Source: Pigmentiphaga litoralis (GTDB lineage: Bacteria > Pseudomonadota > Gammaproteobacteria > Burkholderiales > Burkholderiaceae_B). From it: 64,000 nt of DNA. The DNA lies in NCBI RefSeq assembly GCF_013408655.1, contig NZ_JACCBP010000002.1:620001-684000 (forward strand). Direction: 5' to 3'. A model generated the notes under the pieces. The model was not told the origin of the DNA, did not search any database, and saw only the letters and a list, made by a program, of their open reading frames with translations. A program made the position numbers and the translations under genes. Shown here in pieces: positions 59,337 to 64,000 of the stretch; position 1 is the first letter of the stretch, and each line of letters begins with the position of its first letter.

Positions 59337-60212
59337 TCAGCCGTGGTAGGCACCCGTGCCGCGTGAAATCACGGTGTCCGTTGGCAGCACCTGCCCCGGG
59401 GCCAGTTCTTCGCGCTGCCACACCCGTTCGTATACCGGCGCAAAGTCGATGCTGGCCAGGTCCAGGACCGCTTCCAGGCTGTCGACCACAAAATAGGTCT
59501 CCTGGAAGTCATCGATGCGGTACCGGGTCGCCATCACCCGTTCCAGATCGAACGCCACGCGGTTGGGCGACGGATCGTCCAGCGCGAACCGGGTTTCCGT
59601 CAACGACGACGCAATCCCGGCGCCATAGATGCGCAGCCCGCCCGCCTCGCGCATCAGGCCGAATTCCACCGTGTACCAATAGACGCGCGCCAGTTGCGCC
59701 AGGGTGCCAAGCTGCTGCGCGCGCAGTCCGCCCTTGCCGTAGGCCTGGATGTAATCGGCAATGGCCGGATTCATCAGCATCGGCACATGGCCGAACACGT
59801 CGTGGAAGATATCGGGTTCTTCCAGATAGTCGAGCTGGTCGGGCCGCCGGATGAACTGGCCCGCCGGAAAGCGGCGGTTGGCCAAATGATCGAAAAACAC
59901 TTCGTCGGGCACCAGGCCCGGCACCGCCACCACCTGCCAGCCGGTGCGCGCCATCAGCACCTCGCTCAGCGCATCGAATTCGGGAATCTGGTCGGCCGCG
60001 ATCGGCAGATCGCGCATGCCCTGCACGAATGCGTCGCAAGCCCGCCCCGGCAGCAGCCGGGATTGCCGCTCGAACAGCGTCTTCCAGGTGGCATGGTCTT
60101 CCGGGCCATAGCGGGACCAGTCTTGCGGAATGGTCCAGTCAGGCCGCTCGGGCGGCGGGGCGTCGGCGGCAGCCAGGCCGTGCTTGGCCGCGGGGGATGT
60201 CGGCATCCGCAT
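59337..60212 (-). CDS. phhA: Phenylalanine 4-monooxygenase
   Basis: 291 aa, bacterial monomeric form that converts phenylalanine to tyrosine with tetrahydropterin and Fe(II). Iron ligands are visible in DIFHDVFGHVPML (two His) and VYWYTVEFGL (Glu). Conserved FPAGQFIRRPDQLDYLEEPD precedes them and GTGAYHG ends the chain. ATGs at 60212 and 60206 are both possible; the longer frame overlaps the upstream gene. It follows the pterin dehydratase gene by five bases, the usual recycling partner. Confidence 0.95.
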   Translation of the reverse strand: MRMPTSPAAKHGLAAADAPPPERPDWTIPQDWSRYGPEDHATWKTLFERQSRLLPGRACDAFVQGMRDLPIAADQIPEFDALSEVLMARTGWQVVAVPGLVPDEVFFDHLANRRFPAGQFIRRPDQLDYLEEPDIFHDVFGHVPMLMNPAIADYIQAYGKGGLRAQQLGTLAQLARVYWYTVEFGLMREAGGLRIYGAGIASSLTETRFALDDPSPNRVAFDLERVMATRYRIDDFQETYFVVDSLEAVLDLASIDFAPVYERVWQREELAPGQVLPTDTVISRGTGAYHG

Positions 60213-60217
60213 GATGG

Positions 60218-60517
60218 CTAGCGCGCAAAACGGGCGTAGGCTTCGTCGGCAAACTTGGCGAGGTCGATGTCCCGATGGGTCAGGCCGTTGGCTTCGTGGG
60301 TCGTCAACAGGATGTGGACCTTGTTGTAGACGTTGGACCACTCGGGATGATGGTCGCGCTTTTCGGCGGTGATGGCGATCTGGGTCATGAACGCGAACGC
60401 CTGCGCAAAATCCTTGAACTTGAAGTCGCGGGTGATGGCGCCCCGGGCTTCGTCGAAATGCCATTGGGGCAGGCTGGCCAGCTGAACGTGTGCGGTATGT
60501 GCCGTCATCTTTTCCAT
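60218..60517 (-). CDS. phhB: Pterin-4a-carbinolamine dehydratase
   Basis: 99 aa. Core motif [19 protein letters not shown] with the catalytic histidines, then [20 protein letters not shown]. It regenerates the pterin cofactor for PhhA. ATG at 60517 has GGAGAG just upstream. First gene of a two-gene leftward operon. Confidence 0.95.
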   Translation of the reverse strand: MEKMTAHTAHVQLASLPQWHFDEARGAITRDFKFKDFAQAFAFMTQIAITAEKRDHHPEWSNVYNKVHILLTTHEANGLTHRDIDLAKFADEAYARFAR

Positions 60518-60745
60518 GATTCTCTCCTGACTGGTGGGGCAGCCGGCGGTCGCACTAAGGCGGTGCGCATTGCCGGCCTCGACCCTGCCAGTTTCCTCCA
60601 GGCTCGGCCGTCAAGGCCAGACATCGTGGCATTTGATTCAAAAAACCGGCCCCAGGACAGATTTGCCCATGCTGCACCGCCACTAACGCCCCGGGTCACC
60701 GTACTATGCCCAAGTGCGCGCGGAAGGTCCGCGTGTGTGGTCTGG

Positions 60746-60763
60746 ATTGGCATGCTTTCTGCT
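60746..60763 (+). promoter_or_regulatory. Sigma-54-like promoter match before the transglutaminase gene
   Basis: ATTGGCATGCTTTCTGCTTG has GG, ten bases, then GC, and differs from the site at 7338-7355 at only one of 18 positions. Transcription would start about 40 bases before the GTG at 60812. Confidence 0.5.
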
Positions 60764-60811
60764 TGAATCCACGCTCTTGTCTTAACGGTATCGTCACCCT
60801 CGGAGCCGCTC

Positions 60812-63800
60812 GTGGCCATTCAAGTTGCCTTAAAACACGTCACGCATTACCGCTACGACCGTCCCGTTACCCTCTCGCCGCAAGTCGTGCGGCTGCGTCC
60901 CGCGCCGCATTCGCGCACGCCCATCCTGTCGTATTCGCTCACGATCGAACCGGCCGAACACTTTGTGAACTGGCAGCAGGACCCGTTCGCCAACTACCTG
61001 GCGCGGCTGACCTTCCCCAGCAAGACCACCGAATTCAAGATCACCGTCGATCTGGTCGCCGAAATGTCGGTGCTCAATCCGTTCGACTTCTTTCTTGAAC
61101 CCGAAGGCGAGCACTTCCCGTTCAAGTACGACGACGCCTTGGCGCGCGAACTCGCGCCTTACCTCGTCAAAGGCGAACTGACGCCGCTGTTCAAGAAGTT
61201 TGTCGACCGGATCGACGTCAGCCCGCGCCGCACGATCGATTTCCTGGTTGCCCTGAACCAGCTGGTGCATGACGACATCAGCTACCTGATTCGCATGGAA
61301 CCGGGCGTGCAGACGCCTGAAGAAACCCTGGAACTGGCGGCGGGTTCGTGCCGCGATTCGGGCTGGCTGCTGGTTGAAGCCCTGCGCCAGCTGGGCCTGG
61401 CCGCGCGGTTCGTGTCCGGCTACCTGATCCAGCTCAAGCCCGACGTCAAGTCGCTGGACGGCCCGTCGGGCGCCGAGGCGGACTTTACCGACCTGCACGC
61501 CTGGTGCGAGGTCTATCTGCCGGGCGCAGGCTGGGTCGGCCTGGATCCCACGTCGGGCCTCTTCGCGGGCGAAGGGCACATCCCCCTGGCCGCGACGCCG
61601 GAACCGAGCAGCGCGGCCCCCGTGACCGGCGCGGTCGACAAGGCCGAGGTCGAGTTCGAACACACCATGGAAGTCACGCGGGTGTTCGAAACGCCCCGGG
61701 TGACCAAGCCGTATACCGAAGACCAGTGGCAATCGGTGCTGAAGCTGGGCGAACAGGTCGATGCCGACCTGAAGGCCATGGACGTGCGCCTGACGATGGG
61801 CGGCGAGCCCACCTTCGTGTCGGTGGACGACCGCGACGGCGCCGAATGGAATATTGCCGCGCTGGGCCCGACCAAACGGGGCTTTGCCACCGAACTCGTG
61901 CACAAGCTGCGCGCCAAGTACGGCGCCGGCGGCTTTCTGCACTTTGGCCAGGGCAAGTGGTATCCCGGCGAACAGCTGCCCCGCTGGGCGCTGTCCATCT
62001 ACTGGCGTGCCGACGGCAAGCCGTGCTGGGAAGATCCTTCCCTGTTTGCCGACGAACGCGAACCGGGCAATTACACCGAAGCCGACGCCAAGCGCTTCAT
62101 CGAAAGCCTGACCACCTTGCTGGGCCTGGGCACCAGCACGATCGCGCCCGGCTATGAAGACGTCTTCTATTACCTGTGGCGCGAACGCCGCCTGCCGGTC
62201 AACGTCGACCCGTTCGACGCGCGGCTGGACGATGAAATGGAACGTGCGCGTCTGCGCAAGGTGTTCGAGCAGAAGCTGGACAAGGTGGTCGGCTACACGC
62301 TGCCCATTCGCCGCAACGACGCCAACACCGGCCCGGCGTGGCTGACCGGACCGTGGTTCTTCCGCGACGAACGGATGTACCTGTTCCCGGGTGATTCGCC
62401 CATGGGCTATCGCCTGCCGCTCGATTCGCTGCCGTGGGTGTCCGAAGCCGACGCCGTGCAGCAGTTCGACCGTGATCCTTTCGCACCCCGTGGCGGCCTG
62501 GCCGACCCGGTGCAGATCCGGGCGCAGCTGCCGGGCATGGCCGCGGAACGCAATGCGGCGGGCGATCCGTCGCGTGCCAGTGCCGCCGCGCCCGCTGCGC
62601 CGGGGCGTGCGCCCGATGCCGGCCGCAATGCCGGAACGGGTATTGCCGGACGTGATGGAGCGACAGGTGCTGGTGCGGGTGCGGGTGCTGGTGCTGGTGC
62701 CGGCGCCGCCCCGTCCGAGTCCGACCGCGTGCCGGCGCCGTTCGAGTCCGCCTCGTGGATCAACCGTACGGCGCTGTGCGTCGAAGCGCGCCAGGGCATC
62801 GTCTATATCTTCATGCCGCCGCTGGCCGACGTCGAACACTATCTGGAACTGGTCGCCGCCGTGGAAGCCACGGCACGCAAGCTGGCCATGCGTATCGTGA
62901 TCGAGGGCTATCCGCCCCCACGCGATCCGCGCCTGAAGCTGCTGGCCGTCACACCGGATCCGGGCGTGATCGAGGTCAACATCCATCCGTCCAGCAATTG
63001 GGCTGATCTGGTTGATCACACCGAATTCCTGTACCAGGCGGCGTTCGAGACGCGGCTGTCGACCGAAAAATTCATGCTCGACGGCCGCCATACCGGCACC
63101 GGCGGCGGCAACCACTTCGTGCTGGGCGGCGCCACGCCGGCCGACAGCCCGTTCCTGCGCCGCCCCGACGTCCTGACCAGCCTGATCGCGTACTGGATCA
63201 ACCACCCGTCCTTGTCCTATCTGTTCTCGGGCATGTTCATCGGGCCGACCAGCCAGGCGCCGCGGGTGGACGAAGCGCGCAACGACCAGATCTACGAACT
63301 CGAACTCGCCATTCAAGAGATCGACAAGCAGATGGCCGCCAATGGCGGCAACTGCCCGCCGTGGATGGTCGACCGCGCCTTGCGCAACATCCTGATCGAC
63401 GTCACCGGCAACACCCACCGGTCGGAATTCTGCATCGACAAGCTCTATTCGCCCGACAGTTCCACCGGCCGCCTGGGCCTGCTGGAACTGCGCGCGTTCG
63501 AAATGCCGCCGCATGCCCGCATGAGCCTGTCGCAGCAGTTGCTGCTGCGGGCCCTGGTCGCCTACTTCTGGAAGCGGCCGTACAAGGCGCGGATCACGCG
63601 CTGGGGCACCGAACTGCACGACCGTTTCCTGCTGCCCACCTACGTGGCCATGGACTTCGACGACGTGCTGGACGAACTGAACGAGGCCGGCTACGCGTTC
63701 GACCGCGCCTGGTTCGCGCCGCACTTCGAATTCCGCTTCCCGCTGTTCGGGGAAGTGGCGGCGCGCAGCGTGCAGCTGCAGATCCGGTCGGCCCTGGAAC

Positions 63801-64000
63801 CGTGGCATGTCATGGGCGAAGAAAGCTCGTCCACCGGCACGGCGCGGTATGTGGATTCGTCGCTGGAACGGGTCGAGGTCAAGGTCACCGGCCTGAACGA
63901 CAACCGCTACGTGGTCACGGTCAACGGCCGCGCCTTGCCTTTGCAGCCCACGGGCCGCGTGGGTGAATTCGTGGCAGGCGTGCGCTACAAGGCCTGGGCG
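60812..64000 (+). CDS. Transglutaminase-like/DUF2126 protein, N-terminal 1063 residues
   Basis: Starts at GTG 60812 behind GGAG and is still open at the window end. The first 300 residues are a Bact_transglu_N domain plus a transglutaminase core with the triad in AAGSCRDSGWLLVEAL (Cys), DFTDLHAWCEVYL (His) and GLDPTSG (Asp). The following 700 residues are DUF2126, with RLTMGGEPTFVSVDD and HTGTGGGNHFVLGGATPAD. Such proteins occur next to circularly permuted ATP-grasp (alpha-E) proteins and are linked to peptide modification. A linker near 618-632 is Ala-Gly repeat coded by a hexanucleotide repeat. Opposite long frames are shadows. Confidence 0.93.
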   Translation, partial: MAIQVALKHVTHYRYDRPVTLSPQVVRLRPAPHSRTPILSYSLTIEPAEHFVNWQQDPFANYLARLTFPSKTTEFKITVDLVAEMSVLNPFDFFLEPEGEHFPFKYDDALARELAPYLVKGELTPLFKKFVDRIDVSPRRTIDFLVALNQLVHDDISYLIRMEPGVQTPEETLELAAGSCRDSGWLLVEALRQLGLAARFVSGYLIQLKPDVKSLDGPSGAEADFTDLHAWCEVYLPGAGWVGLDPTSGLFAGEGHIPLAATPEPSSAAPVTGAVDKAEVEFEHTMEVTRVFETPRVTKPYTEDQWQSVLKLGEQVDADLKAMDVRLTMGGEPTFVSVDDRDGAEWNIAALGPTKRGFATELVHKLRAKYGAGGFLHFGQGKWYPGEQLPRWALSIYWRADGKPCWEDPSLFADEREPGNYTEADAKRFIESLTTLLGLGTSTIAPGYEDVFYYLWRERRLPVNVDPFDARLDDEMERARLRKVFEQKLDKVVGYTLPIRRNDANTGPAWLTGPWFFRDERMYLFPGDSPMGYRLPLDSLPWVSEADAVQQFDRDPFAPRGGLADPVQIRAQLPGMAAERNAAGDPSRASAAAPAAPGRAPDAGRNAGTGIAGRDGATGAGAGAGAGAGAGAAPSESDRVPAPFESASWINRTALCVEARQGIVYIFMPPLADVEHYLELVAAVEATARKLAMRIVIEGYPPPRDPRLKLLAVTPDPGVIEVNIHPSSNWADLVDHTEFLYQAAFETRLSTEKFMLDGRHTGTGGGNHFVLGGATPADSPFLRRPDVLTSLIAYWINHPSLSYLFSGMFIGPTSQAPRVDEARNDQIYELELAIQEIDKQMAANGGNCPPWMVDRALRNILIDVTGNTHRSEFCIDKLYSPDSSTGRLGLLELRAFEMPPHARMSLSQQLLLRALVAYFWKRPYKARITRWGTELHDRFLLPTYVAMDFDDVLDELNEAGYAFDRAWFAPHFEFRFPLFGEVAARSVQLQIRSALEPWHVMGEESSSTGTARYVDSSLERVEVKVTGLNDNRYVVTVNGRALPLQPTGRVGEFVAGVRYKAWA
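62666..62707 (+). repeat. Hexanucleotide repeat GGTGCN, seven units
   Basis: GGTGCT, GGTGCG, GGTGCG, GGTGCT, GGTGCT, GGTGCC, GGCGCC in frame, coding seven Gly-Ala pairs in a linker of the DUF2126 protein. Gains or losses would keep the reading frame. Confidence 0.92.

Noticed and set aside
60830-63808. 992-codon open frame on the minus strand
   Set aside because: It is the antisense shadow of the transglutaminase/DUF2126 gene, whose + frame has family motifs; the minus product is His/Arg/Gly rich with no recognisable domain.
1-64000. Transfer RNA genes, insertion sequences, integrases or attachment sites
   Set aside because: None recognised on either strand; codon usage and composition are even apart from short AT-rich promoter islands, so no island boundary is claimed.

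Overview
GC-rich, densely coded bacterial DNA with no tRNA, rRNA, insertion sequence, phage gene or CRISPR array that I can see. The lineage is most likely betaproteobacterial, order Burkholderiales, probably the Alcaligenaceae (Bordetella/Achromobacter/Pigmentiphaga neighbourhood). The main reasons are seven Bug/TctC-type periplasmic receptors, many small catabolic clusters each with its own LysR, TetR or GntR regulator, an Ohr/OhrR pair and a phhA-phhB pair. This placement is inferred from gene content, not from a database search.

Layout. (A) 1-2263: end of a taurine/nitrate-type ABC importer (binding protein, ATPase, permease), closed by a hairpin terminator. (B) 2264-7155: Rieske oxygenase, Liv-type binding protein, a TIM-barrel isomerase-like protein whose start lies in an 18-bp tandem repeat, and a TetR regulator with a histone-H1-like basic N-terminus. 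(C) 7156-14528: a complete Liv-type branched-chain ABC importer leading into a NicC-like flavin hydroxylase and a NicX-type 2,5-dihydroxypyridine dioxygenase. The operon has a strong sigma-54 promoter match and three TTAATTAA sites upstream. (D) 14605-27193: three metal-independent amidohydrolases of the 2-pyrone-4,6-dicarboxylate hydrolase (LigI) type, each beside one or two Bug receptors, with LysR, TetR and GntR regulators, an isopropylmalate-dehydrogenase-like enzyme, an exported carboxymuconolactone-decarboxylase-like protein and a further Bug receptor. (E) 27304-30374: SDR plus flavin monooxygenase, divergent from a LysR gene. (F) 30461-40783: a UvrA2-like ATPase lacking the UvrB-binding domain, an orphan AceE-type E1 divergent from an Lrp regulator, a gamma-glutamyltransferase, a Bug receptor and a DadA-type oxidase behind a tandem glycine riboswitch. 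(G) 41104-54040: a divergent catabolic locus. Leftward it encodes AtzG-like and AtzE-like amidase subunits, a class III CoA-transferase, a crotonase, a polysaccharide-deacetylase-fold (PuuE-like) protein and an SDR. Rightward it encodes a flavin monooxygenase, a Bug receptor, an Asp/Glu-racemase/maleate-isomerase-like protein, a TauABC-type importer and an MmgE/PrpD protein. (H) 54171-64000: a GAF/degenerate GGDEF/EAL protein, ohr and ohrR with matching operators, a ZIP metal transporter, an exported ferritin-like protein, phenylalanine hydroxylase with its pterin dehydratase, and a large transglutaminase/DUF2126 protein cut by the window end.

How it works together. The window reads as a catabolic archipelago: high-affinity uptake (ABC and Bug receptors), ring hydroxylation or cleavage (Rieske oxygenase, flavin monooxygenases, NicX), hydrolysis (amidohydrolases, amidase) and CoA-linked steps. 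Region C looks like N-heterocycle use under nitrogen control. Region G is the best candidate for an undescribed pathway: three of its enzymes (crotonase, SDR, racemase-fold protein) lack the residues their families normally use for catalysis, while their folds look intact. A second theme is an unusual number of short tandem repeats of unrelated unit sequence at gene starts, signal peptides and gene ends.
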